44,431 nucleotides of DNA from an uncultured Oscillospiraceae bacterium. Lineage in GTDB: Bacteria > Bacillota > Clostridia > Oscillospirales > Oscillospiraceae. The DNA is taken from positions 1 through 44,431 of the forward strand of contig CATLAL010000020.1 in assembly GCA_949878425.1 (NCBI GenBank). Reading direction: 5' to 3'. How positions within the stretch are numbered: position 1 is the first letter of the stretch; each line of letters begins with the position of its first letter. The position numbers and the translations under genes are program-made. The notes under the pieces are model-generated. The model had not been told where the DNA came from, did not search any database, and saw nothing but the letters and a program-made list of their open reading frames with translations. Below, one piece after another: positions 7,949 to 16,113 of this stretch.

Positions 7949-7977
7949 TTGCAATTCTCACCGGTTTGCCGTATACT
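7949..7977 (+). promoter_or_regulatory. Promoter of the dcw cluster (before mraZ)
   Basis: TTGCAA (7949-7954) and TATACT (7972-7977) are 17 bp apart in an AT-rich block. A transcript starting near 7984 would have a leader of about 139 nt before mraZ. Confidence 0.8.
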
Positions 7978-7978
7978 T

Positions 7979-8011
7979 GTGGAAAAGGTGGTGGAAAGTG
8001 GGGAAAAGTAG
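7979..8011 (+). promoter_or_regulatory. Probable MraZ operator (10-bp repeats)
   Basis: GTGG occurs at 7979, 7988 and 7998, followed by GTAG at 8008, a period of 9, 10 and 10 bp. The units read like AAAGTGG plus 3 nt. This is the known pattern of MraZ boxes (TGGGN or AAAGTG repeats at 10-bp steps). The site covers the transcription start region, so binding would repress the cluster and fits MraZ autoregulation. Confidence 0.65.
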
Positions 8012-8061
8012 AGCGTTCTCCCTCATAGAGGCGCTTCCGCCCACATCCGCCGGCCGGGCGG

Positions 8062-8087
8062 AGCGTCGGGTGGACCTGCCCGACGCT
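8062..8087 (+). promoter_or_regulatory. Stable hairpin in the mraZ leader
   Basis: AGCGTCGGG and CCCGACGCT form a perfect 9-bp stem with an 8-nt loop, ending 35 nt before the mraZ start codon. No T-run follows, so it is probably an mRNA stability or processing element rather than a terminator. Confidence 0.5.
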
Positions 8088-8122
8088 GCACAAATCGGGT
8101 CCAAAAGGCAGGTGGGGAGACC

Positions 8123-8539
8123 GTGATTGGCCAGTATCAGCACAATATTGACGCCAAAGGGCGGCTGTTCATCCCTGCCAAGTACCGGGAGGAGCTGGGG
8201 GAGACGTTCTACGTCACCATCGGCCTGGACGGGTGCCTGGCCGTCTACTCCGACGCCAGGTGGGCGGACCTGACTGCCAAGTTCGACGCCCTGCCCCTGG
8301 CCAAGGCCCGGAGCATGCGGGCCCTCTTCGCCAACGCGGCCAAGTGCGAGCCGGACGCCCAGGGGCGCATCCTGATTCCCGCCAAGCTGCGGGAGTACGC
8401 GGCCCTGGACCGGGAGGTCGTCATCAACGGCGCCTCCAAGTGCCTGGAGCTCTGGAATCCGGAGCGCTGGGCGCCCATCGAGACCGCGGGGCTGGATCCG
8501 GAGAACCTGGCCGCGGCCATGGAGGAGCTGGGGTTCTAG
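8123..8539 (+). CDS. mraZ: Transcriptional regulator / cell division protein MraZ
   Basis: 138 residues, the standard MraZ length. Two SpoVT-AbrB-like half-domains are visible: YQHNIDAKGRLFIPAKYREE at the start and DAQGRILIPAKLREYA in the middle. MraZ forms ring-shaped oligomers that bind repeats upstream of its own gene and represses the dcw cluster. The start is GTG at 8123 after GGTGGGGAGA; no ATG fits the conserved N-terminus. First gene of the cluster. Its TAG stop lies inside the hairpin of repeat A1. Confidence 0.95.
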   Translation: MIGQYQHNIDAKGRLFIPAKYREELGETFYVTIGLDGCLAVYSDARWADLTAKFDALPLAKARSMRALFANAAKCEPDAQGRILIPAKLREYAALDREVVINGASKCLELWNPERWAPIETAGLDPENLAAAMEELGF

Positions 8540-8600
8540 TACTTTTTCTTGAAAGAAAAAGTACTAAAAAGAACTTTGACGGCTTTTACTTGAGGCCAGA
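8537..8600 (+). repeat. Family A hairpin repeat, copy A1
   Basis: A perfect 14-bp palindromic stem (8537-8550 with 8553-8566, core AGTACTTTTTCTT) is followed by AAAAAGAACTTT. The first three bases are the mraZ stop codon. The second hairpin of the family is degenerate here. Confidence 0.75.
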
Positions 8601-8777
8601 GGAGCGTCAAGCGGCTTTAGGAGAATACTACGGCCTTGGGAGACGCCCGGTCCTTGCCGCCCGCGGCGTTAGGCGGCCGAAGGTGGCCTGTGGGTAACGG
8701 CGGTAGGCTTTGTAATCGAAGAACTGTACAAGTCCTGATTGAACTGTTTTGAAGTGGGAAAGGGCGCGGTATTCCGG

Positions 8778-9728
8778 ATGGAGGAAAAAAATTACGGACA
8801 CAAGCCGGTGCTGCTTCAAGAGTGCCTGGAGGCCCTGGCCATCCGGCCGGATGGACTATATGTGGACGGGACCCTGGGCCGGGCGGGCCACGCCAGGGAG
8901 GTGCTGCCGCGGCTCAAAACGGGGCGGCTCATCGGCATTGACCGGGACGCCGCCGCCATCGCGGCAGCCGGGGAGCGCCTGGCGGAGTTCGGGGACCGGG
9001 CGGTGCTGGTCCGGGGCAATTTCAGCGCCCTGGGGGAGATCCTCCGGGACCTGGGAATCGACGGCGCGGACGGAATGCTCTTTGACCTGGGCGTCTCCTC
9101 CCCTCAGCTGGACGAGCCCAGCCGGGGGTTCAGCTACATGCGGGACGCGCCCCTGGATATGCGCATGGATGCCGGCGCGCCTCTGGACGCCCGGGAGATC
9201 GTGAACACCTGGAGCTTTGAGGAGCTGCGCCGGATTCTCTACACCTACGGCGAGGAGCGCTTCGCCCCGCAGATCGCCCGGGCCATGGTCCGCAGGCGGC
9301 AGGAGGGTCCCATTGAGACCACTGGGGAGCTGGTAGAGGTCATCCGTTCGGCCATGCCCCCCCAAGCCCTGCGGGAGAAGCAGCACCCGGCCAAGCGGAC
9401 CTTTCAGGCCATCCGCATCGCTGTCAACGGCGAGCTGGAGGCCCTGCCCCCCATGCTGGAGGCGGCAGTCCAGGGGCTCCGGCCCGGGGGACGGCTGGCG
9501 GTGATCACCTTCCACAGCCTGGAGGACCGCCTGGTCAAGCAGACCCTGCGGGAGATGGCCAGCGGGTGCACCTGCCCGCCGGAATTTCCGGTGTGCGTAT
9601 GCGGAAAGAAGCCCAGACTGCGGCTCATCACCCGCAAGCCCATTACCGCCGGTCCAGCGGAGCTGGAGGACAACCCCCGCTCCCGCAGCGCCAAGCTCCG
9701 GGTGGCGGAGCGGACGGAATATCCCTGA
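8778..9728 (+). CDS. rsmH: 16S rRNA (cytosine1402-N4)-methyltransferase
   Basis: 316 residues, typical of RsmH/MraW. It begins YGHKPVLLQECLEAL, has the SAM loop VDGTLGRAGHA, LFDLGVSSPQLDEPSRGFS with its usual neighbours, and TFHSLEDRLVK plus a C-terminal CTCPPEFPVCVCG cysteine segment. It methylates C1402 of 16S rRNA in the P site. ATG 8778 was chosen from the family N-terminus. Upstream TTG (8739) and GTG (8754) are in frame but add non-conserved residues; the Shine-Dalgarno sequence is weak, so the start is not certain. It is 238 bp from mraZ, a longer gap than usual in this cluster. Confidence 0.95.
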   Translation: MEEKNYGHKPVLLQECLEALAIRPDGLYVDGTLGRAGHAREVLPRLKTGRLIGIDRDAAAIAAAGERLAEFGDRAVLVRGNFSALGEILRDLGIDGADGMLFDLGVSSPQLDEPSRGFSYMRDAPLDMRMDAGAPLDAREIVNTWSFEELRRILYTYGEERFAPQIARAMVRRRQEGPIETTGELVEVIRSAMPPQALREKQHPAKRTFQAIRIAVNGELEALPPMLEAAVQGLRPGGRLAVITFHSLEDRLVKQTLREMASGCTCPPEFPVCVCGKKPRLRLITRKPITAGPAELEDNPRSRSAKLRVAERTEYP

Positions 9729-9812
9729 ATTGGGCGAAGCCCGGAGTTTTTGTGATCAAAAAGAGCGCAGGAACCTCCGCCCTGGAGGGGACGGAGCGGA
9801 AAGGAGGGGGTC

Positions 9813-10382
9813 ATGGCTGCCAGCAGAAGGACAGCGGGACAACGATATAGGCGGGTAAACGCCGTAGAGGGCAACCTGGCCCGAAAGCTGGACAGCCGGG
9901 AGCTGGAGAGACGTCTGGAGTCCAGCGGACAGCTGGACTTTGACCGGCAGTACCGCCGCCGCCAGGAGACGGAGGCGGAGCGCCGCTCCCGCCAGCGGGC
10001 TCAGGCCAAGGCCGCCGTGCGTCCGGCCCAGAGGGTATCGGCCGCGGCGGTGCTGGGGTTCCTCAGCGTGGCGGCGCTGATGGTAGGGCTGCTGGTCTGC
10101 TATGCCAGGATCAACGCCGTCTCCCAGAGCATTGTGAAGATGAAAGCCGAGATCAGCCAGCTCCAGGAGGAGCAGGCGGTCCTGCTGACCCAATACGAGC
10201 GATCCTTTGATCTGACCACGGTAAAGGCGGCGGCGGAGTCCGCCGGCATGAACCAGCCCAGCGAGAGCCAGATTTTCTATATCAGTCTGCCCGGCTCGGA
10301 CCGGGCCGTGGCCTATGGGGACAGCGAGTCGGAGGGACTCTTAGGCAGACTGATCCGCCGGATTTCGGAATATTTCCGCTAA
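9813..10382 (+). CDS. ftsL: FtsL-like cell division protein
   Basis: 189 residues: a long basic cytoplasmic part (1-75), one membrane helix (about 76-98), then a short coiled coil (about 100-130, KMKAEISQLQEEQAVLL) ending in an extracellular tail. Such a bitopic coiled-coil protein between rsmH and ftsI is the place and shape of FtsL, which links FtsB/DivIC-like proteins and FtsQ to FtsI-FtsW. The cytoplasmic part is much longer than in B. subtilis FtsL. ATG 9813 follows AAAGGAGGGGG. Sequence identity within this family is always low, so the call rests on topology and position. Confidence 0.8.
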   Translation: MAASRRTAGQRYRRVNAVEGNLARKLDSRELERRLESSGQLDFDRQYRRRQETEAERRSRQRAQAKAAVRPAQRVSAAAVLGFLSVAALMVGLLVCYARINAVSQSIVKMKAEISQLQEEQAVLLTQYERSFDLTTVKAAAESAGMNQPSESQIFYISLPGSDRAVAYGDSESEGLLGRLIRRISEYFR

Positions 10383-10913
10383 AGGAAAGTATACTCAAGT
10401 GACCAGAAGCGTCGCCCCGGAGAGACAGCGGGCCGCATTCCAGCCCGCCGCCGGCGCGGAGAAGGACGAGACAGGCCGGGGAGCAGGGGGGATTCCCTCT
10501 GCTTCCTGTCTTACTACCTTCAAGGCGCGTGTGCGGACGGCAGCGAGCGCTGGCTTCGCTGCGCTTTATAAAATGACACACGCGAAACGGAGTGTCGCGA
10601 TAAAAGTTTTCGCCAGCCTTTTTCAAAAGGCTGCGGGGACCGGGCGTTAGGCGGCCAAAGGCCGCCCCAGCTGTCGGACCGGCTCCGCCGGCCCACTAGG
10701 GCCTGCTTGAAAAATGCTAACACGCCCAAACAGCAGGTCTTTTTCCGCCACGCATTGCCAAGTTTCTTTGAAATACATCCAGTATTCCTGCGTCAAATTG
10801 GCTTCGCCTGGCGAAAAATCCCTCGCTCTTGGGCAATTCCCGTTTTTCAAACAGCGCCTAGGCGGAGCCCCGGCGGGTTTGGGCGGAGCCCAACGTTCAA
10901 AAGGAGGAATCCC
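10383..10913. other. 531-bp ftsL-ftsI gap filled with repeats
   Basis: There is no gene here. The gap holds GC-rich hairpins (AGCCTTTT/AAAAGGCT near 10614-10632 and GGCGGCC/GGCCGCC near 10652-10668) and the complete element B1 (10699-10858). The ftsI Shine-Dalgarno site follows 40 bp later. A gap of this size inside a dcw operon is unusual. Confidence 0.7.
10699..10858. mobile_element. Family B MITE-like element, copy B1
   Basis: A 160-bp element with imperfect terminal inverted repeats (left GGGCCTGCTTGAAAAATG; right end reads GGCGCTGTTTGAAAAACG on the other strand) flanked by TA on both sides (10697-10698, 10859-10860). It matches copies B2 and B3 over the full length and has no gene of its own. 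Confidence 0.8.
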
Positions 10914-13334
10914 ATGGGAAGAAGCGAACCACAGCCCCGTCAGGGGAAGAAGAATCCGAAGAAAAAGCCGGACATGGCCCGCCGGGCCAAGCTGGTGATC
11001 CAGCGGCGGACGCTGTGCCTGCTGCTGGTATTCGGCGTAGCGTCGTTTTTGGCCCTCTTTGCCAAGGCGTATGATTTGACCATCAACCAGCACGCGGAGC
11101 TCCAGGAGCGGGCCTCCCGCCAGCAGACCCAGAGCACCACCATCTCCGCTTCCCGGGGAACCATCTACGACCGCAACGGCGTGGCCCTGGCCAAGTCGGC
11201 CACCGCGGACACGGTGTTTCTGGACCCCAACGTGCTGCAAAAACGGGCCGAGGAGCTGGATGCGGCCCGGGCCAAGAAGCTGGCGGAGGGTCTGAAGGAG
11301 GGGGAGAGCCTGCCCATGACGGGCCAGGAGTATAAGGACCTCATCGCCGAACGGCTCTCGGAGCTGCTGGATCTGGAGCCGGAGGAGATCTATGAGAAGA
11401 TGGAAAAAACCTGGAGCCGGTATGAAGTTCTGAAAAAACGGGTAGACCGGGAAATAGGGGACCAGGTCCGCGCCTTCCTCACGGATAACCCCACCGGCGC
11501 GAGCATCCAGGGCATCCACCTGGCCAGCGACGCCAAGCGCTACTATGCCTACAGCTCCCTGGCCTCCCACGTCATCGGCTTTCTGGACGGAGACAACCAC
11601 GGGGCCTACGGCCTGGAGGCCCTCTACGAGGAGGAGCTGGAGGGCAGCACGGGCCTGATGGTCACCGCCAAGGACGCCAACGGCGCGGAGCTCATGTTCC
11701 AGTACGAGCAGTACTACGACGCCGAGGACGGCAACAGCCTGGTTACCACCATTGACATCAACATCCAGAACTATCTGGAGCGGGGCCTGGCGGACATGAT
11801 CAGCAAGTACGGGGCGAAGAACGGGGCCGCCGGGGTGGTTATGGACCCCAACTCCGGGGCCATCCTGGCCATCGCCTCCAGCCCCACCTACGACGTCAAC
11901 TACCACCACGCCATCTACGACGAGCAGCTCCAGGCCCAGCTGGCCGCCGTTGACGAGGAGTACCCCCCCGGCCCCGGCGAGAGCCACTCCGCCGAGTACT
12001 GGAGGAAGCTGGAGGAGCTGCAGCTGCGCCAGTGGCGCAACAAGGCGGTCAACGACACCTATGAGCCCGGCTCCACCTTCAAGATTCTGACATTGTCCAT
12101 GGCCCTGGAGGAGGGGACCGTGAACCCCAACAGCACCTTCGACTGCAGTGGCTCCATTACCGTCAGTACCGCGCGGATCGGCTGCTCCCGGCATGGGGGC
12201 CACGGCCATCAGATTCTCAAGGAGGCGGTGGCCAACTCCTGTAACCCCGCCTTCATCAACATCGGCCTGGGCTTGGGCATTGACACCTTTTACGACTATG
12301 TGGAGGCCTTCGGCCTCATGGACAAGACGGGCGTGGATCTCCAGGGCGACGTGGGGGGCATCTTCGCCAAGCAGGAGGACGCCATCACCCTTGATCTGGC
12401 CTGCTACGCCTTTGGCCAGAACTTCAACGTCACGCCCCTCCAGCTCATCACCGCCCAGGCGGCCTGCATCAACGGCGGCTACCTCTACACCCCCTACGTG
12501 GTGGAGAGGGAGCTGGACGGCGACGGCAATGTGGTCCGGCAGCACGACGCCACCCCTGTGCGCCAGGTGATCAGCGAGGAGACCTCCGCCACAGTCCGGG
12601 AGATGCTGGAGTACGTGGTCTCCGACGGCACCGGCCGCAACGGCCAGGTGGCCGGCTACCGGGTGGGCGGAAAGACCGGCACCGCCGACAAGAGCGGCAC
12701 CAAGGACCCGGAGACCAACCCCCAGGGTGACGTGGTGGTGTCCTTCCTGTGCTTCGCCCCGGCGGACGATCCCCAGGTGATCATGCTGCTGACCCTGGAC
12801 ACCCCCTCCCGGGACACCGGCACCTATGTCTCCGGCGGCAACATGGTGGCCCCCACCGCCTCCTCCATTATGTCGGATATTCTCCCCTATCTGGGCATTT
12901 CGCCCCAGTACACGGAGGAGGACGCCGGCGCGGCGGACGCTACGGTCCCCCACGTGGTGGGCCTGACGGCGGCGGAGGCGGCGGAGCGGCTGGCCTCCTA
13001 CGGCTTTACGTCCTATCGGACCGTTGGCAGCGGCGAGACGGTGACGGACCAGACGCCTCTGGGCGGGGCCATCGTGCCGGCGGCCGCGGAGATCATCCTG
13101 TATATGGGCGAGGAGAAGTCCACGGAGCCCTGCGTGGTCCCCAATGTGGTGGGCCTCTCGGCGGCGGAGGCCAACCGGGCCCTGGTTAACGCGGGACTCA
13201 TTATGCGCTCTACCGGAGCCGGCGGGTCCGAGGGCATCAAGGCCATGAGCCAGTCCATCCCGCCGGATACCCAGGTCTCCCCGGGCACCGTGGTCACCGT
13301 CCAGATGGGCCAGACCGCCAACCACGCGGACTAG
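10914..13334 (+). CDS. Class B penicillin-binding protein with PASTA domains (FtsI/SpoVD-like)
   Basis: 806 residues. A basic cytoplasmic start and one membrane helix (about 35-55) are followed by the PBP dimerisation region (SRGTIYDRNGVALA). The transpeptidase domain has Ser387 in STFK, SCN (442-444) and KTGT (from 587). Two PASTA domains end the protein (about 677-735 and 742-803; VPHVVGLTAAEA, VPNVVGLSAAEAN). It cross-links septal peptidoglycan with FtsW. Two PASTA domains and the position fit PbpB/PBP2x or the sporulation paralogue SpoVD; only one such gene is present, so it could serve both roles. ATG 10914 follows AAAGGAGG; upstream in-frame sequence belongs to element B1. Confidence 0.93.
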   Translation: MGRSEPQPRQGKKNPKKKPDMARRAKLVIQRRTLCLLLVFGVASFLALFAKAYDLTINQHAELQERASRQQTQSTTISASRGTIYDRNGVALAKSATADTVFLDPNVLQKRAEELDAARAKKLAEGLKEGESLPMTGQEYKDLIAERLSELLDLEPEEIYEKMEKTWSRYEVLKKRVDREIGDQVRAFLTDNPTGASIQGIHLASDAKRYYAYSSLASHVIGFLDGDNHGAYGLEALYEEELEGSTGLMVTAKDANGAELMFQYEQYYDAEDGNSLVTTIDINIQNYLERGLADMISKYGAKNGAAGVVMDPNSGAILAIASSPTYDVNYHHAIYDEQLQAQLAAVDEEYPPGPGESHSAEYWRKLEELQLRQWRNKAVNDTYEPGSTFKILTLSMALEEGTVNPNSTFDCSGSITVSTARIGCSRHGGHGHQILKEAVANSCNPAFINIGLGLGIDTFYDYVEAFGLMDKTGVDLQGDVGGIFAKQEDAITLDLACYAFGQNFNVTPLQLITAQAACINGGYLYTPYVVERELDGDGNVVRQHDATPVRQVISEETSATVREMLEYVVSDGTGRNGQVAGYRVGGKTGTADKSGTKDPETNPQGDVVVSFLCFAPADDPQVIMLLTLDTPSRDTGTYVSGGNMVAPTASSIMSDILPYLGISPQYTEEDAGAADATVPHVVGLTAAEAAERLASYGFTSYRTVGSGETVTDQTPLGGAIVPAAAEIILYMGEEKSTEPCVVPNVVGLSAAEANRALVNAGLIMRSTGAGGSEGIKAMSQSIPPDTQVSPGTVVTVQMGQTANHAD

Positions 13335-13600
13335 GGGCGCCAGCGCGCATATAGGCATACGTACTTTTCTTTTGTGAACCAAAGAAAAGTATCAAAAGAA
13401 AAAATTTTTGCGGAAAGACTACGTTTTTCCTTTATACCGACTGTGAAAACAAGAGATAGGGCGCTGCGCAGGGGCCAATGTCTCCATTGACCCGCTTTGC
13501 CGGAGCCGCTATGGCCGGCCGTCCACAGGACATCGGATTCTAACCTTGTTTTGCGGTTTGATGATTGCTGTAAGAATGACAAAAGAGCGGGGTGCATACC
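13335..13600. other. ftsI-murE intergenic region
   Basis: 266 bp with repeat A2 and then about 170 bp without a gene. A weak promoter-like pair (TTGTTT near 13546, TGTAAG near 13569) precedes murE; I do not trust it enough to list it separately. Confidence 0.5.
13353..13425 (+). repeat. Family A hairpin repeat, copy A2
   Basis: GGCATAC leads into TACTTTTCTTT (13362-13372), which pairs with AAAGAAAAGTA (13381-13391). TCAAAAGAAAAAATTTTTGCG follows in two short runs. It lies 18 bp after the ftsI-like stop, in the same orientation as that gene. Confidence 0.75.
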
Positions 13601-15058
13601 ATGAAGCTGGGGAAGCTGCTGGAAGGCATTGAAATCTTAGAGGGGAACTGGGACCCGGAGCTGGAGATCTCCGGCGTCAGCTACGACTCCAGGCAGACAA
13701 AGCCCGGGGACCTCTTTGTCGCCATGGCCGGCTGCGAGACCGACGGCCACAAATTCATCCCCATGGCCCTGGAGCGGGGGGCGGTCTGCGTCCTCTGCCA
13801 GCGGCGGCCGGCGGAGGAGGGCGCCTATGCGCTGACCGGCGACAGTCGGGCCGCCCTGGCCCGGGTGGGCCGGAACTGGTACGGCGACCCGGCGGCGTCT
13901 ATGAAGCTCGTGGGCGTAACCGGTACCAACGGCAAGACCACCACCACCTACCTCCTCAAGGACATCCTGGAGAGGGCGGCGGGGGCCAAGGTGGGCCTCA
14001 TCGGCACCAACCAGAACATGATCGGTGACGAGGTGGTCCCCACGGAGCGCACCACCCCGGAGTCCTTTGAGCTCCAGGGCCTCTTCCGCCGCATGGCGGA
14101 CGCCGGCTGCACCCACGTAGTGATGGAGGTATCCAGCCACGCCCTGTTTCTCAAGCGGGTGGCAGGGGTCCGCTTCGCGGTGGGCATCTTCACCAACCTG
14201 ACCCAGGACCACCTGGACTTCCACGGCACCATGGAGAACTACTGCGACGCCAAGGCCCTGCTCTTCCGCCAGAGCGAGGCGGGGGTGTACAACGCCGACG
14301 ACCCCTGGGCGAAGCGGGTTCTGCGGGACGCCCCCTGTCCCTGCGTCTCCATCGGGGAAGGGGAGGCGGACCTGGCGGCGCGGAACATCGTCCTCTCGGC
14401 GGAGGGGGTCTCCTTTGACGCGGCGGGCGGCGGGGAGAGCGTCCCCGTCCACGTGGGGATTCCCGGCGGCTTTATGGTTTACAACGCCCTGGGGGTTCTG
14501 GCGGCGGCCCGGGAGCTGGGCGTGCCCCTGGCGGAGAGCGCCCGGGTGCTGCGTGTCAGCGCCCACGTCAAGGGCCGGGTGGAGGTTGTGCCCATTCCCT
14601 GGGACTACACCGTGCTCATTGACTACGCCCACACCCCGGACGCCCTGGAAAACGTGCTGGCCTCGGTCAAGGACTTTGCCCGGGGCCGGGTGGTGGCCCT
14701 CTTCGGCTGCGGCGGGGACCGGGACCGGACCAAGCGGCCCCGGATGGGGGCCATCGCCCAGCGCCTGGCGGATTTTGTGATCGTCACCTCCGACAACCCC
14801 CGCACAGAGGAGCCTGGGGCCATTATCCGGGACATTCTGGCGGGGATGGACCCGGCGGGAACGCCCTGCGAGGTGGTGGAGGACCGGGTGGAGGCCATCC
14901 GGTACGCCATGGGCTGCGCCCAAAGCGGCGACGTCATCGTCCTGGCGGGCAAGGGCCACGAGACCTATCAGATTGTGGGGCATGAGAAGCGCCACCTGGA
15001 CGAGCGGGAGGTTGTGGCCGCCTGCGTCCGGGAGCTGCAACAGAAGGAAAAGGCCTGA
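13601..15058 (+). CDS. murE: UDP-MurNAc-tripeptide synthetase, meso-DAP type
   Basis: 485 residues, normal for MurE. The ATP loop is GVTGTNGKTTTTYLL (near residue 105), the Mur ligase centre has TTPESFELQ and EVSSHAL, and the substrate motif is SDNPRTEEP near residue 397. DNPR with Arg marks meso-diaminopimelate ligases, whereas Lys-adding enzymes carry a different motif. It adds the third residue of the stem peptide in the cytoplasm. Start ATG 13601 sits 5-6 nt after GGGGTG; an in-frame GTG three codons upstream overlaps this site. murF, which normally follows, is missing: mraY starts 35 bp later. Confidence 0.96.
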   Translation: MKLGKLLEGIEILEGNWDPELEISGVSYDSRQTKPGDLFVAMAGCETDGHKFIPMALERGAVCVLCQRRPAEEGAYALTGDSRAALARVGRNWYGDPAASMKLVGVTGTNGKTTTTYLLKDILERAAGAKVGLIGTNQNMIGDEVVPTERTTPESFELQGLFRRMADAGCTHVVMEVSSHALFLKRVAGVRFAVGIFTNLTQDHLDFHGTMENYCDAKALLFRQSEAGVYNADDPWAKRVLRDAPCPCVSIGEGEADLAARNIVLSAEGVSFDAAGGGESVPVHVGIPGGFMVYNALGVLAAARELGVPLAESARVLRVSAHVKGRVEVVPIPWDYTVLIDYAHTPDALENVLASVKDFARGRVVALFGCGGDRDRTKRPRMGAIAQRLADFVIVTSDNPRTEEPGAIIRDILAGMDPAGTPCEVVEDRVEAIRYAMGCAQSGDVIVLAGKGHETYQIVGHEKRHLDEREVVAACVRELQQKEKA

Positions 15059-15093
15059 GGCGTGCGTGCCGTCAGGAGAGAGGGAGATTGGCT

Positions 15094-16080
15094 ATGGAAA
15101 TGATACTCGCGTGTATCCTCAGCTTTGCCGTCACGGCCCTTCTGGGCTGGCAGGTGATTTTGCCCACCCTGCGCCGGATGAAGGCGGGGCAGGCCATCCG
15201 GGAGGTTGGGCCAAAGTGGCACGCCTCCAAGGCCGGGACGCCTACTATGGGCGGGCTGATGTTCATTATCGGCGCCGCGGTCTCCATTCTGGCGGTGGGC
15301 TGGCCGAAGATGCTGGCGGGGGATCTGACCCACATCTACGTGTTCCTCTTTGCCGCTGTCTTTGGCATAATCGGCTTCCTGGACGACTACGAGAAGCTCA
15401 GACATCACCAGAATTTGGGGCTCACCGCCCTTCAGAAGTTTTTGCTTCAGCTGGCGGCGGCGATTCTCTTTCTCATGCTCATGCGCTATGAGGGACAGCT
15501 GAGCCCGGACGTGTACGTGCCGTTTTTCAACGTCAGCGTCTCCCTCAGCTGGCCGCTGTACATGGTCTTTGCCGCCTTTGTCATCGTGGGGGCGGTCAAC
15601 GCGGTGAATATCACCGACGGCCTGGATGGCCTGGCCACCTCCGTCTCCATTCCGGTGGCCCTCTTCTTCGTCTCCGCGGCCACCTGGTGGGGCTACACCC
15701 AGCTGGGGATCTTCGCGGCGGCGCTGCTGGGGGGACTGCTGGCCTTCCTGCTCTTCAATGCCCACCCGGCCAAGGTGTTTATGGGCGACACGGGCTCCCT
15801 CTTTCTGGGGGGCGCGGTGGCGGGCATGGCCTTTGCCTTTGACATGCCGCTGATTCTGCTGCTGGTGGGCTTCATCTACATTGTGGAGACCCTCTCCGAC
15901 ATTCTGCAAATAGGGTATTTCAAGCTAACCCACGGCAAGCGGATCTTTAAAATGGCCCCTATCCACCACCACTTCGAGATGTGCGGCTGGAGCGAGATCA
16001 AGATTGTCACCGTGTTCACCGCCATCTCCACGGTGTTCTGCGCCCTGGCCCTCTTCGGGGTGATGAACCGGATTGTGTAG
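15094..16080 (+). CDS. mraY: Phospho-MurNAc-pentapeptide transferase
   Basis: 328 residues with about ten membrane helices. MraY signatures are KAGTPTMGG, GFLDDYEKL (catalytic Asp pair), NITDGLDGLA, FMGDTGSLFLGG and APIHHHFE. It transfers phospho-MurNAc-pentapeptide to undecaprenyl phosphate to make lipid I at the inner face of the membrane. ATG 15094 follows GAGAGAGGGAGA; an in-frame TTG two codons earlier is less likely. Between murE and ftsW in one direction. Confidence 0.97.
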   Translation: MEMILACILSFAVTALLGWQVILPTLRRMKAGQAIREVGPKWHASKAGTPTMGGLMFIIGAAVSILAVGWPKMLAGDLTHIYVFLFAAVFGIIGFLDDYEKLRHHQNLGLTALQKFLLQLAAAILFLMLMRYEGQLSPDVYVPFFNVSVSLSWPLYMVFAAFVIVGAVNAVNITDGLDGLATSVSIPVALFFVSAATWWGYTQLGIFAAALLGGLLAFLLFNAHPAKVFMGDTGSLFLGGAVAGMAFAFDMPLILLLVGFIYIVETLSDILQIGYFKLTHGKRIFKMAPIHHHFEMCGWSEIKIVTVFTAISTVFCALALFGVMNRIV

Positions 16081-16113
16081 CCAGCGATTTGACGAGGAAA
16101 GGAGCGTGCGCCT

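Noticed and set aside
8537..8580. Family A hairpins as plain intrinsic terminators
   Set aside because: The stem is A/T-rich and is followed by A-rich sequence, not a T-run; several copies also lie inside what should be one operon. A different or additional role seems likely.
10707..10913. N-terminal extension of ftsI reading through element B1
   Set aside because: The same peptide (NTPKQQVFFRHALPSF) also appears in front of dtd and after the gene at 35106, because it is translated repeat sequence. The strong AAAGGAGG before ATG 10914 settles the start.
10647..13382. A 911-codon open frame on the minus strand opposite ftsI
   Set aside because: It is antisense of a clear transpeptidase gene; long antisense frames are common in GC-rich DNA. 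It has no ribosome site and a low-complexity Gly/Ala/His/Val-rich composition.
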